A stretch of DNA of 43,850 bases, taken from Bacteroidales bacterium. GTDB lineage: Bacteria; Bacteroidota; Bacteroidia; Bacteroidales; P3. The first letter of the stretch is position 1; each line of letters begins with the position of its first letter. The notes under the pieces were generated by a model that was not told where the DNA came from, made no database searches, and saw only the letters and a program-made list of their open reading frames with translations. The position numbers were made by a program, and so were the translations under genes. Location: the NCBI GenBank assembly GCA_016292015.1, contig JAEEZY010000034.1, positions 1 through 43,850 of the forward strand, read 5' to 3'. This document shows positions 19,623 to 28,443 of this stretch, piece by piece.

Positions 19623-19827
19623 AGAACTGCGCAGCAAAATCTGCTATGGGCTAGCCCTCTCCGACTGGCGCATGCTGAAAGACAAATCCTCCCGCAACGA
19701 GGAGATCGTGACACGACGCGAAGGGAAGATTGCCATCCTTTCCGCTCGCTCACTCTATCGCGAACTTTACGGAAACAGCAAGGAATTCATCCCAGCCAAA
19801 TCTGCCTCACTGTTCTTGCCGAAGTAA
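19603..19827 (+). CDS. Small protein of unknown function overlapping the zeta-like gene
   Basis: A 74-residue ORF beginning ATGTCGGAAGAAGAA. It starts inside the last 20 nt of the zeta-like gene in another frame, an arrangement that suggests translational coupling. The product starts with an acidic helix (MSEEEAKELRSK), is Lys/Arg-rich in the middle and ends AKSASLFLPK. It has no signal peptide or membrane segment. A longer in-frame ORF reaches back to 19453 but lies wholly within the zeta-like coding region, so the start at 19603 is preferred. It could be an antitoxin partner or an unrelated small protein. I do not recognise the family. Confidence 0.65.
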   Translation: MSEEEAKELRSKICYGLALSDWRMLKDKSSRNEEIVTRREGKIAILSARSLYRELYGNSKEFIPAKSASLFLPK

Positions 19828-19852
19828 CCCGTCGGCACATGCATAAAAAAAC

Positions 19853-19880
19853 AACAGGGTCGCCAAATGGCGACCCTGTT
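19853..19880 (-). terminator. Terminator between converging ftsZ and the small ORF
   Basis: A 12-bp perfect stem (AACAGGGTCGCC and its complement) surrounds AAAT. On the minus strand it is followed by GTTTTTTT, so it mainly serves ftsZ and the dcw cluster. On the plus strand the following TCTATCT is weaker, so termination in that direction is possible but less certain. Confidence 0.85.
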
Positions 19881-19903
19881 TCTATCTAACATTCATAGCT
19901 TTC

Positions 19904-21589
19904 TCAGTCGGCCTTGTTGTCAAGGTAACCATCCTGCTTGCATATTTTTCCTCCCTCGCCAAGATAGGTGGTAGGCATCTCCGACACTGACAATGGTGCT
20001 ACGGCAGGAACACTGCCACCCAACAGCTCTTCGGTCGTCATACTCTCCGCTATCTCAGCTCCCATCGGATTGTTGCGGAGCAAATCGTGCATACGTTTGA
20101 TTCTATCCTCTGCCGTGGTCTTCATTTCTTGGCTGAGTGACGGAGTTTCAACTTTCTGTTCAGACACTTCCGCAGTCGTAGCAGGAGTTTCTATGGCCAT
20201 TGTGATTGGCGCTTCCATTCTCATAGTTAGCGGCTCCTCTAACGACTTCTCTGCCTCGTCCTCATGCTGTGTATGAATGAAGAGCGTGTCCGAATTGCTG
20301 GTAACGTTGACAGCGGGCTGTTCCTTATGGACGAGCTGCATACCGTCATCGACTTTCTCCTGATTGTGTTCGCCAAATCCGAAGGTGACAGCACCTGGAA
20401 TATGCTCCCCTTTGGGCTTAAGCTCTGTTGACATACTCTCACAAAGAGTGTAGATACGATGCTGCGATACAGGTTCGTTCAACTTGATATCCGGTGCTTC
20501 CGCAACAGGTACTGGCTTGACTCGTGCGCTGTCGACGATATGCGATTCCTCCAAAACGTGTTTCTCCGGCGGATTATTCTTCTTGGCCTCGAATCCCGTA
20601 GCAATCAAGGTGATTTTGACCTCATCCTCAAGCTGGTCATCGGTACCCTGTCCCCAAATAACATTGGTATCGTTGCTACCAGTGAGACGAGTGATATAGT
20701 CGGTAATCTCTGTCAACTCGCCAACAGATATAACGTTTTTATCCGACGATGTGATGTAAAGCAGTATATCCTTCGCCCCTGAGATGTCGTTGTCGTTGAG
20801 AAGTTCAGAGGTCGTGGCCATCACTATGGCGTCGTTGGCACGGTTGTCACCCTTGCCTACACCAACACCCATCAGCGCAGTGCCGCTGCCTGCCATGACG
20901 GCGTTGACATCCTCAAAGTCGATATTAATATATGAGTTCATCGTGATGAGCTCAGAAATTCCCTTTGCAGCCGTGAGCAACACATCGTCGGCAAGTGCGT
21001 ATGCCGACGGTAGCGGCAAGTTGTCTTTCTTGAGCAGCTTGTCATTGTTGATAACCAATACCGAATCCACATTCTTGCGCAACTCTTCCAAACCTGCCAG
21101 TGCTTGTTTCATGCGCTTCACACCCTCAAAATAGAACGGCATGGTAACTATGGCCACAACCAATATCTTAGTGGTATATCCGTCCTGCAAATCCACGCCT
21201 TTGGCCAGTTTTGCAATCACTGGTGCAGCTCCAGTTCCCGTACCACCGCCCATGCCGGCCGCAATGAAAAGCATCTTGGTATTGTCTTTCAACACGGCAC
21301 ATAATTCTTCGCTTTTGGCTTCTGCCGCAGCTCTAGCCACTTCAGGATTGTTTCCCGCTCCCATTCCGTTTCCGAGCATAATCTTGTTCGGCACGGGACT
21401 TGTGTTAAGTGCTTTTTGGTCTGTGTTACAGACAATAAAATCAACACCGGCTATTCCCTGACGGAACATATGGTTCACCGCATTGTTTCCGCCACCGCCA
21501 ACTCCGATGACTTTGATGTAAGACGACTGGTTTTTAGGACTATCGAACACCAGACCGTCAATGTTTTGCATATTATCGTTTATATCCAT
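19904..21589 (-). CDS. ftsZ: Cell division protein FtsZ
   Basis: A tubulin-like GTPase forming the cytokinetic Z ring. Nucleotide-binding features are GVGGGGNNAVNHM (29-41) and the tubulin signature GGGTGTG (114-120). The T7 loop region reads NIDFEDVNAVMAGSGTA. The conserved core ends at about residue 325. It is followed by a long Pro/Glu/Thr-rich linker, giving 561 residues in all, which is long for FtsZ. The C-terminal tail ends DGYLDNKAD, resembling the acidic ends of Bacteroidales FtsZ proteins. It is the last gene of the dcw cluster. A 204-nt gap separates it from ftsA and contains a possible separate promoter. A strong terminator follows. Confidence 0.97.
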   Translation of the reverse strand: MDINDNMQNIDGLVFDSPKNQSSYIKVIGVGGGGNNAVNHMFRQGIAGVDFIVCNTDQKALNTSPVPNKIMLGNGMGAGNNPEVARAAAEAKSEELCAVLKDNTKMLFIAAGMGGGTGTGAAPVIAKLAKGVDLQDGYTTKILVVAIVTMPFYFEGVKRMKQALAGLEELRKNVDSVLVINNDKLLKKDNLPLPSAYALADDVLLTAAKGISELITMNSYINIDFEDVNAVMAGSGTALMGVGVGKGDNRANDAIVMATTSELLNDNDISGAKDILLYITSSDKNVISVGELTEITDYITRLTGSNDTNVIWGQGTDDQLEDEVKITLIATGFEAKKNNPPEKHVLEESHIVDSARVKPVPVAEAPDIKLNEPVSQHRIYTLCESMSTELKPKGEHIPGAVTFGFGEHNQEKVDDGMQLVHKEQPAVNVTSNSDTLFIHTQHEDEAEKSLEEPLTMRMEAPITMAIETPATTAEVSEQKVETPSLSQEMKTTAEDRIKRMHDLLRNNPMGAEIAESMTTEELLGGSVPAVAPLSVSEMPTTYLGEGGKICKQDGYLDNKAD

Positions 21590-21765
21590 AGTGCTTACTA
21601 ATTGCTTATTTGTTTAAAAATTAGATAGTTACTATATATCTGATTTCTAGCGATGAGATTGTAAAATTACTTATTGCCAATGAGTTATAATCACCTCTTA
21701 GACATTAGTTATCAACACTTTTATAAACAAGGATTACGATTTTACGACACTTCCTCACGTTGCAA

Positions 21766-21773
21766 CAAATATA
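21766..21773 (-). promoter_or_regulatory. Possible internal ftsZ promoter (-7 element)
   Basis: Read on the minus strand this is TATATTTG, a perfect TAnnTTTG, in the 204-nt ftsA-ftsZ gap. No TTTG lies at the proper -33 distance. It would give a leader of about 170 nt. Confidence 0.4.
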
Positions 21774-21793
21774 ACCATCAGCAAATAAGCTTA

Positions 21794-23275
21794 TTATTTA
21801 ACATCATCGTCACCAACTATTTTCCACATATACTCGGCAATTTTACCAAAGAATGTCGGTTTGGTCTTTTCGTTCTTATCCTTTTTTTCCTCATTGACAA
21901 CTGGGGTTGGCTCTGGTTGTTCCACCTTGATTGGCTCTGGTTCGGGATTTTGAACGGGGGGAACTTCGGACTGTTCCTTAGTTCCAGGCATGTTGTTGAG
22001 TATGTCTATTATCGACTGTTCCTTGCCATTTGCTGAAGGTTTCGACAAAGGCTCCGCTTCCTTTTCAGTGTCTGGTGACGAAGCATTCTTTGCAGCATTG
22101 GCCACCATGCGGGCTTCTTCCTTTTCTATTCCGTAAAGTACAAGGCCTATACCTGTAGCATATTTGGGCAAGGCAAGGTCGGCATCCGACTCGGCCACAA
22201 GGTGTTCACTGGGAATTCCTATACGTGTGTCCATGCCTGTCATAAGCGATGCGAAATCCTTGATATATTTAAGGCTGGCGCCACCGCCTGTCAGCACCAA
22301 CCCGGCACTGAGATTCTTTCCATTATAACCTGCCGTGCTGATTTCGTAGGCCACCTGTTCCATAATTACCTGCACTCGTGCCTTGATTATATTTGCAAGC
22401 ACTTTGAGGCCTATCTCCTTGGGCGGTTGATTGCGGATTCCTGGTATCGAGACGGCGTCGCCTTCTCGTTCATTGGCCGGCAAACATGAACCATACTTCA
22501 CCTTCAGACTTTCTGCCTGGTCCAGCAAGATGCTGCAGCCTCGGCGAATGTCACTCGTGATAGCCTGTCCAGCCAGCGGTATGACCGATGTATGGCGTAT
22601 GATTCCGTCATAGAAAATGGCTATATCGGTTGTTCCGCCACCAATGTCCACCAACGCCACTCCTGCCTCTTTGTCTCGGTCGTCAAGCACAGAATACGAC
22701 GAAGCCACAGGTTCCAGCACGAGGTCTTTAACCTTGTAGCCAGCGGCAAGAACACTATCGCGGATATTGCAGATGTTCTGCGTGTTTCCAGTAACAATGT
22801 GGAAGTCAGCTTTCAACTGTTTCCCTGCAACGCCTACTGGCGAAATCTCATTGTTGAGAAGCGCACCATCCACATAGTAGTTCTGCGGAAAAATGTGAAT
22901 AATTTCATCGCCAGGGCCTAGCATGACGCGATTCTGCTCCCGTGTCAGTCGTTCCACATCGTCTTTCGATATGAGCTTGTGGTCTTCGGGTATTATGACA
23001 ATGCCCTGACTGGGGATGGATTTGATGTGCTGCCCGGCGATACCCACATACACTTCATCCACCTTTACGTTGGCCTGCTGCGATGCCGCCTCTATGGCCT
23101 TCTTCACACTCTCGGCAGTGAGACTGATGTTACGCACCACTCCATGTTCCACTCCTATGGACTTGGTGCATGAGTAGCCGAGAATCTTAATTTTACCATC
23201 CTCTGCCCGCTTCCCAATAAGACAGGCAATCTTGGTTGTGCCGATATCCAGACCGGCAATGAACTCGTTTTCCAT
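21794..23275 (-). CDS. ftsA: Cell division protein FtsA
   Basis: An actin-like ATPase that tethers FtsZ to the membrane; 493 residues. The phosphate 1 motif is AGLDIGTTKIACLIG (8-22). The SHS2/1C subdomain follows (VYVGIAGQHIKS). The phosphate 2 motif is ALVDIGGGTTDIAIF, and the adenosine motif is LVLTGGGASL. After the actin-like core there is a Pro/Glu/Lys-rich linker of about 80 residues. The chain ends in the amphipathic helix FFGKIAEYMWKIVGDD, the membrane-targeting sequence. It sits 2 nt downstream of ftsQ. Confidence 0.97.
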   Translation of the reverse strand: MENEFIAGLDIGTTKIACLIGKRAEDGKIKILGYSCTKSIGVEHGVVRNISLTAESVKKAIEAASQQANVKVDEVYVGIAGQHIKSIPSQGIVIIPEDHKLISKDDVERLTREQNRVMLGPGDEIIHIFPQNYYVDGALLNNEISPVGVAGKQLKADFHIVTGNTQNICNIRDSVLAAGYKVKDLVLEPVASSYSVLDDRDKEAGVALVDIGGGTTDIAIFYDGIIRHTSVIPLAGQAITSDIRRGCSILLDQAESLKVKYGSCLPANEREGDAVSIPGIRNQPPKEIGLKVLANIIKARVQVIMEQVAYEISTAGYNGKNLSAGLVLTGGGASLKYIKDFASLMTGMDTRIGIPSEHLVAESDADLALPKYATGIGLVLYGIEKEEARMVANAAKNASSPDTEKEAEPLSKPSANGKEQSIIDILNNMPGTKEQSEVPPVQNPEPEPIKVEQPEPTPVVNEEKKDKNEKTKPTFFGKIAEYMWKIVGDDDVK

Positions 23276-23277
23276 AA

Positions 23278-24090
23278 TTACTGTTGTTTATTAATTTGTT
23301 TCCGTTTCGTACAAACCACTTGTCCATCGAACTTCACGCTCACACGACTATAAGCGTCATATCCTGCATGAGGCAGTCCTTTGGAATAAAAAATCTTAAG
23401 ATTGCTGAACTTTTTTTCCAAATTTTCAGCCGACCCTATAACCACCTCATGATATCCGAGCCGCGGCTGCAATATCAAATCTCCGTTCTCATCGACATAT
23501 ATCTGGTCATAAAGCTTCGAGTAACCAGCTGGACCATCCATAAACTTGGCAAGCATCCACACTTTCACAATATCATAGGCTGACTTCAGCGTGTCATTCG
23601 ACATTTGTGCAATATCAAGTTGAACGGGATCACCCTTTAGGCTCTGACGGAAATGGCCGCTAGCAACCGGTACATCGCATCTGGCATTCCTACGCGACGG
23701 GAAGCAACGCCCATAACAGTCCACGTAGAAGTCTTTGCTTTCATAGAACACTCTGGCTATCGGCCTGCGAGCGACAACGTTTACAAGTATGCGTCCTCCC
23801 ACACTGACGGCGGCATGCACTGTTTCAATATATGGATTAGTCGTGAGGAAACGCTCTATCGCTCGTGTGTTCACATCCTTCACCCGGCTTGATGTCAACC
23901 CTGGAAATTCCTCCAACAGCGAATTCTCTATCTCTGTCGTTGTCACAAGTGCCGTCACTCCCTGGCTGTCAATACGGACAGTCAATCCCCCCACAACCGA
24001 GCCAGCCCTGATGAAACTGGCGGCCACCAGCGCGGCAATGACTGCCATGATAGTTATTCCAAATAATATTATTTTGCCAGAGTGTTTCAC
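23278..24090 (-). CDS. ftsQ: Cell division protein FtsQ
   Basis: A 270-residue bitopic membrane protein. The N-terminus is short and cytoplasmic, with a single transmembrane helix at about residues 6-27. The rest lies in the periplasm and contains a POTRA-like region (RAIERFLTTNPYIETVHAAVSVGGRILVNVVARRPIARV) and the beta domain. The position between murC and ftsA is standard for the dcw cluster. It links early and late divisome proteins. Sequence conservation in the family is low, so the call rests on topology, the POTRA-type signature and gene order. The gap to murC is 38 nt. Confidence 0.88.
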   Translation of the reverse strand: MKHSGKIILFGITIMAVIAALVAASFIRAGSVVGGLTVRIDSQGVTALVTTTEIENSLLEEFPGLTSSRVKDVNTRAIERFLTTNPYIETVHAAVSVGGRILVNVVARRPIARVFYESKDFYVDCYGRCFPSRRNARCDVPVASGHFRQSLKGDPVQLDIAQMSNDTLKSAYDIVKVWMLAKFMDGPAGYSKLYDQIYVDENGDLILQPRLGYHEVVIGSAENLEKKFSNLKIFYSKGLPHAGYDAYSRVSVKFDGQVVCTKRKQINKQQ

Positions 24091-24128
24091 TAATTCTTTG
24101 TTTTATGCAAATGTTTTCCGGGTTTGAA

Positions 24129-25523
24129 TCATTCCGATGTCAGAAGCTTTTCTATTTGGGGTACAAGCCTGTCTATGTCGCCTGCCCCAAGCGTCACCAG
24201 AACGTCAGGATATAGCGCAGGTATCAACTCCATAAGCTGTTCCTTACTTACAAGATATTTTGACAGAGTTTCCATCTTGCGGAGAATCATACCAGACGAA
24301 ACTCCAGGTATAGGCTTCTCTCTGGCAGGATATATCGGCAGTAGCACTACCTCATCAAGCGTGGACAGCACTTCGGCAAACTGTTCGGCAAAGTCTGCTG
24401 TACGGCTATACAGATGTGGCTGAAACACTCCCACGATTCGCTTTCCTGGGTAAAGGTATCGGATGCTGTCCAGCGTGGCGGCAATCTCTTTGGGATGATG
24501 TGCATAATCGTCTATATAGACAACGTCCTTTGTTTCAACCCTGAAATCGAACCGACGACAAACCCCCTCGTATGTCTTTAATCCTGCTCGCAACTCGAAT
24601 TCGCTGAGACCACACTCCAACGCAACCGCAGCAGCCACTACCGAATTCTCGACATTGTACAAACTAGTATGACGCAGTTCTATGTCATATATGACTCCTT
24701 TGGGTGTACGGAGGTCATAGTAGATATTGCCTCGGCTTGTACGCACATTCCACGCATAATAATCAGCCTCTATACCTGATGTCGTATATGACACCACCGG
24801 CACCGAAACCTCTTCGTGAATGCCATGGTGATGCTCGCCTTGCATGTGTTCTTCATGTTCATCGTCGTCAACAAAAGCGACACCTTGTTTCAGAAACAAC
24901 TTTCCATCTTGCTTCGTCAGGTTGGCAAACTGCAGGAACGCCTCTCGCAGATGGTCATAGTCTCCATAGATATCCATGTGGTCGGGATCTATCGATGTAA
25001 TCACCGAGAGAAAAGGATGCAACTGGAGAAACGAGCGGTCGTACTCGTCAGCTTCAACCACAACAAAGTCACTCTTGTTGTCAACCACCATATTGCTCTG
25101 AAAATTTTTGGATATCCCACCAAGAAACGCACTGCACCCTAAAGTACTCTTTGAAAGCAAATGCGCAATCATTGTACTTGTCGATGTCTTGCCATGAGTG
25201 CCTGCAACAGCGATACACTTCTTCCCTTCCGTCAACTGCCCCAGCAACTGAGAACGTTTCACTATCGGCCTGCCAGATTTCTCTGCCCACTGATAGACGG
25301 CGGTGTCTCGCGGAACGGCTGGTGTATAGACAAAACTCTCCACATCCTTCGGCATGAGTTCTGGATTATCCTCATAGACAATATGTATTCCCTCTTTCTC
25401 CAAAGCAGCTGTCAGCGGACTGGGCGTAAGGTCGTAGCCCGACACCTTATTGCCGCCTTGATGAAGATAGCGCGCAATCGCGCTCATACCAATCCCTCCT
25501 ATACCTATGAAGAAGTAGTTCAT
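24129..25523 (-). CDS. murC: UDP-N-acetylmuramate--L-alanine ligase
   Basis: Cytoplasmic Mur ligase adding L-Ala to UDP-MurNAc; 464 residues. The N-terminal Rossmann-like domain begins FIGIGGIGMSAIARYL (5-20). The ATP-binding P-loop is AGTHGKTSTS (107-116). VEADEYDRSFL and ITSIDPDHMDIYGD are central-domain motifs. The C-terminal domain has DDYAHHPKEI and FQPHLYSRT. A His/Glu-rich insertion (DDDEHEEHMQGEHHHGIHEE) lies in the central domain. It is followed closely by ftsQ and preceded by murG with an 8-nt gap. Confidence 0.97.
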   Translation of the reverse strand: MNYFFIGIGGIGMSAIARYLHQGGNKVSGYDLTPSPLTAALEKEGIHIVYEDNPELMPKDVESFVYTPAVPRDTAVYQWAEKSGRPIVKRSQLLGQLTEGKKCIAVAGTHGKTSTSTMIAHLLSKSTLGCSAFLGGISKNFQSNMVVDNKSDFVVVEADEYDRSFLQLHPFLSVITSIDPDHMDIYGDYDHLREAFLQFANLTKQDGKLFLKQGVAFVDDDEHEEHMQGEHHHGIHEEVSVPVVSYTTSGIEADYYAWNVRTSRGNIYYDLRTPKGVIYDIELRHTSLYNVENSVVAAAVALECGLSEFELRAGLKTYEGVCRRFDFRVETKDVVYIDDYAHHPKEIAATLDSIRYLYPGKRIVGVFQPHLYSRTADFAEQFAEVLSTLDEVVLLPIYPAREKPIPGVSSGMILRKMETLSKYLVSKEQLMELIPALYPDVLVTLGAGDIDRLVPQIEKLLTSE

Positions 25524-25531
25524 CTCGTTTT

Positions 25532-26647
25532 TTACTTGGAATGTTTTATCAGTTTCTCTATTTCGTCAACTATCAAATCTGCCGAATGTCGCACCCCCAT
25601 GGCTTTTATACTAGAGCTCATCGAACGACGCCGGCCTTCGTCATCAAGAAGTTTGTCGAGCGTGCTGATGCCCAGCTCCGCACATTTCTTGTCGGCCACC
25701 ACAATAGCCGCACCCTTGTCGGCCAATGCCATTGCATTCTTGGTCTGGTGATCCTCGGCCACATTGGGCGACGGGACCAGTATTATCGGTTTGCCAACAA
25801 GACACAATTCCGATATTGCAATCGCTCCCGCACGCGATACAACCACATCCGCAGCTGCATAAGCACAGTCCATCCTCGTAACAAACTCTTTCACCTTAAT
25901 CCAAGGTTCCAATTGTTTTTCCTTAACCGCAGCCGATGCGTCTTGATACATCCAGCGTCCCGTCTGCCATATTAACTGTATATCCTTCTTGCGGAAATAG
26001 TCAAGATTATTCAGTATCATCTCATTGATTGTACGGGCGCCGAGGCTCCCTCCAACCGAAAGCACCACTCGCTTGACAGGGTCTAGTGAAAATTCGGCAC
26101 ACCCTTCCTCTCGTGTCAACGAGAGCTCCTCTATCTCCTTACGCACTGGATTCCCCGTAAATACTATTCGATCCTTGGGAAAGAATCGCTCCATATTGTC
26201 GTATGCCACACATATCTTTGCAGCACTTTTGGCCAACGTCTTATTGGTCAGTCCCGCATACGAGTTCTGCTCTTGAATCAGCGTCGTGAAACCCATAGCC
26301 GATGCCGTCTTAAGCGTAGGCTCGCTGGCAAAACCGCCAACTCCCACAACGATATCTGGGTTAAATCCACGCAATATGCCTCTCACCATAAGACGACTTT
26401 TTATAACCTTATATGGCAGTAGCGCATTCTTCAGAATGTTCTCTATCGTTATCTTACGCTGAAGACCGGCAATAGGCAGCCCTTTTATCTCATATCCTGC
26501 TGCCGGCACTTTCTCCATCTCCATACGCCCTTGGGCTCCGACAAACAATATCTCGGCGTCTGGCCAGCGACGTTTTATCGCATTGGCAATTGCTACTGCA
26601 GGGAATATATGGCCTCCACTGCCTCCTCCACTGATTATTACTTTCAT
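25532..26647 (-). CDS. murG: UDP-GlcNAc:undecaprenyl-PP-MurNAc-pentapeptide GlcNAc transferase
   Basis: A GT-B glycosyltransferase that converts lipid I to lipid II at the inner face of the cytoplasmic membrane; 371 residues. The glycine-rich loop GGGSGGHIFPA (7-17) binds lipid I phosphate. VGVGGFASEPTL and IQEQNSYAGLTNK are family motifs. The C-terminal nucleotide-sugar site is marked by SVGGSLGARTIN, VSRAGAIAISEL and PSPNVAEDHQTKNA. Length is typical. It lies 19 nt downstream of ftsW. Confidence 0.97.
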   Translation of the reverse strand: MKVIISGGGSGGHIFPAVAIANAIKRRWPDAEILFVGAQGRMEMEKVPAAGYEIKGLPIAGLQRKITIENILKNALLPYKVIKSRLMVRGILRGFNPDIVVGVGGFASEPTLKTASAMGFTTLIQEQNSYAGLTNKTLAKSAAKICVAYDNMERFFPKDRIVFTGNPVRKEIEELSLTREEGCAEFSLDPVKRVVLSVGGSLGARTINEMILNNLDYFRKKDIQLIWQTGRWMYQDASAAVKEKQLEPWIKVKEFVTRMDCAYAAADVVVSRAGAIAISELCLVGKPIILVPSPNVAEDHQTKNAMALADKGAAIVVADKKCAELGISTLDKLLDDEGRRRSMSSSIKAMGVRHSADLIVDEIEKLIKHSK

Positions 26648-26666
26648 ATCATTTGTTTTTTTTCAA

Positions 26667-27833
26667 TTATTCCGTTGTAACTGTTTCTTGTACCGACGCC
26701 TGCTTTGCAGCTCGTTCACTATGCGCCTTCTGACGGCGCAAATCCTGTGCGATAGACTGAACTCCACCAAGACCTATACTCATAAACAAATAAGCCGAGC
26801 CTCCGTAACTGATGAACGGAAGCGTCTGGCCTGTAACGGGTATAACCCCAACCGACACACATATGTGAACCAATGCCTGAACATAGATAAGGGTCCCCAT
26901 TCCAACACAAACAAGCTTGCCGAACAGTTTGTCGCACTTGCGTGCAATGATAAGACAACGCAGGTATAGAAACGAATAGGCCAATAATATGGCTATTCCC
27001 ACGATACTTCCTGCCTCTTCCACTATCACTGCGTATATAAAGTCATTATGCGCTTGCGTCATCAAACGTCCGTGAATTGTATTCCCAATTCCTGCACCAA
27101 AAAGACCGCCTCGTGCAACTGCCATACGCGACATATTCTCCTGGTTGTAGATTTTCGGGTCTGGATGCAGCCACTTGTCAACCCTGCTAGCCCATGTCTC
27201 CGAACGGAAAACCGACTTGTCCATCCACATGGTTACAACCACGAATATCAACGCAAGAACCAACAACGCCAACAAACATTTCCCCAACTCACTCTTTTTT
27301 ACCCCTGCCACATACATCATTATAATACTCACCACAAATGTGATAATGGCACTAGACAGATTTTCCGGGAATATCAAACCGCATGTTATCACAACCGGTA
27401 TTAACAATTTTGCCGCAAAATATTTTTCTTCAAGGCTGTCTTTATGTTTCGAAAGTAGCGTCGCAAGATAGAACAACAAACATATTTTGGCAAACTCCGA
27501 CGGTTGCACACTTCCTATAACAGGTATCCTTATCCAACGGCCTCCAAAAACAACCAAGGCCACAAAAAGAAAAGCCACTGCACCCACATACGCATAAAAC
27601 GAGTAACGCACAAAATACTTATAGTGTATGCGCCCTCCTCCCCACACAAGTACATATCCACCTAAAACAAACAACAAATGCCTGAGCGTCGCCAAAAGCG
27701 GACTGCGACCAAGGTCATGGCGAGCCGTAAACCCTATGGAGGTATATACAGCAAGCAACGACACTATGGAGAGGAATATGAACACCACCCATATTGCGCG
27801 ATCTCCTTTGACTATGGCCGACAGTTTGCTCAT
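26667..27833 (-). CDS. ftsW: Peptidoglycan glycosyltransferase FtsW (SEDS family)
   Basis: A SEDS polytopic membrane protein that polymerises lipid II together with its partner class B PBP; about 388 residues with roughly ten transmembrane helices. Motifs include PVIGSVQPSEFAKICLLFYLA, MSRMAVARGGLFGAGIGNT and the C-terminal GQTLPFISYGGSAY. The start MSKLSAIVKGDRAIW is chosen because Bacteroidales FtsW proteins begin in this way. An upstream in-frame ATG at 27881 would add 16 residues and overlap the preceding ORF by 13 nt. The Arg/Lys-rich tail follows the last helix. Confidence 0.92.
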   Translation of the reverse strand: MSKLSAIVKGDRAIWVVFIFLSIVSLLAVYTSIGFTARHDLGRSPLLATLRHLLFVLGGYVLVWGGGRIHYKYFVRYSFYAYVGAVAFLFVALVVFGGRWIRIPVIGSVQPSEFAKICLLFYLATLLSKHKDSLEEKYFAAKLLIPVVITCGLIFPENLSSAIITFVVSIIMMYVAGVKKSELGKCLLALLVLALIFVVVTMWMDKSVFRSETWASRVDKWLHPDPKIYNQENMSRMAVARGGLFGAGIGNTIHGRLMTQAHNDFIYAVIVEEAGSIVGIAILLAYSFLYLRCLIIARKCDKLFGKLVCVGMGTLIYVQALVHICVSVGVIPVTGQTLPFISYGGSAYLFMSIGLGGVQSIAQDLRRQKAHSERAAKQASVQETVTTE

Positions 27834-27868
27834 TCCTGTTTTTACACTTATGTTTGCTCGTTTTCTAT

Positions 27869-28408
27869 TTACAACTCGCACACTTCTCTGCGAAATGCGG
27901 CTCCCAACTCATTTATCGATGCCTCGTGCCTTGTCGATGGGGAATATATAACCGTAGCGGTCTCGACATCACTATAAAGCGCACGGTTGACCGCAAACTC
28001 CATCGAAGGACAGTCAACGATATGTGGCACTACTCCGTCGAATGCCTGATGCAACGACTCGGCATTCCCTCCAACACAAAGTATCATCTTGACTTTCTGA
28101 GAAACACTGGATTTCAACTTCTTGTAATCAACATGACTATCCGTTCCATTGGCTATCCATATTATCGATCCCTCCGTCGATTCCAACGCATACCAAGTGG
28201 CATTGACATTGCATGATGCGGCATCATCCACAAAACACTTGTTCTGAATACGTGCCACAAACTCCATCTTATGCGGAATATCATCCAGATGTTTGAAGCA
28301 GTCGCGCAACCCCTGGTTACGCATTTTTATCAGTTGCGTGCGATCTATAGCCGCTAAACTGGTGTGGCTTGGACTTGCGATTTGACGAGTTATGGTTTCT
28401 ATTCCCAT
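27869..28408 (-). pseudogene. murD: MurD remnant: C-terminal domain only, with conserved ligase residues lost
   Basis: An uninterrupted 179-residue ORF in the place normally held by murD (between mraY and ftsW). It aligns by eye only with MurD domain 3. The start (SPSHTSLAAIDRTQLIKMRNQ) corresponds to the GxHNxxN/AAxAA junction. The recognisable blocks are PHKME (45-49), VDDAASCN (60-67), NGTDSHVDY (87-95) and a YSPSTR block (155-160). The N-terminal UDP-binding and central ATP-binding domains, about 290 residues including the P-loop, are missing, and only 35 nt separate the ORF from mraY. Residues expected in MurD also differ: NDSKATN has become VDDAASCN (Lys to Ala), the Lys in GGxDKG is Ser, and the SPxxASFD...RG segment is shortened. 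It cannot be a D-Glu ligase by itself. It may be a decaying gene or a repurposed domain. A full murD must exist elsewhere if the cell makes peptidoglycan. Confidence 0.75.
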
Positions 28409-28443
28409 TGTTATTGCTTTTATTATTTATTTTTTTTTATTTT

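Noticed and set aside
28409..28443. A frameshift hiding the first two domains of MurD
   Set aside because: Only 35 nt lie between mraY and the remnant, so about 290 residues cannot be hidden in another frame here.
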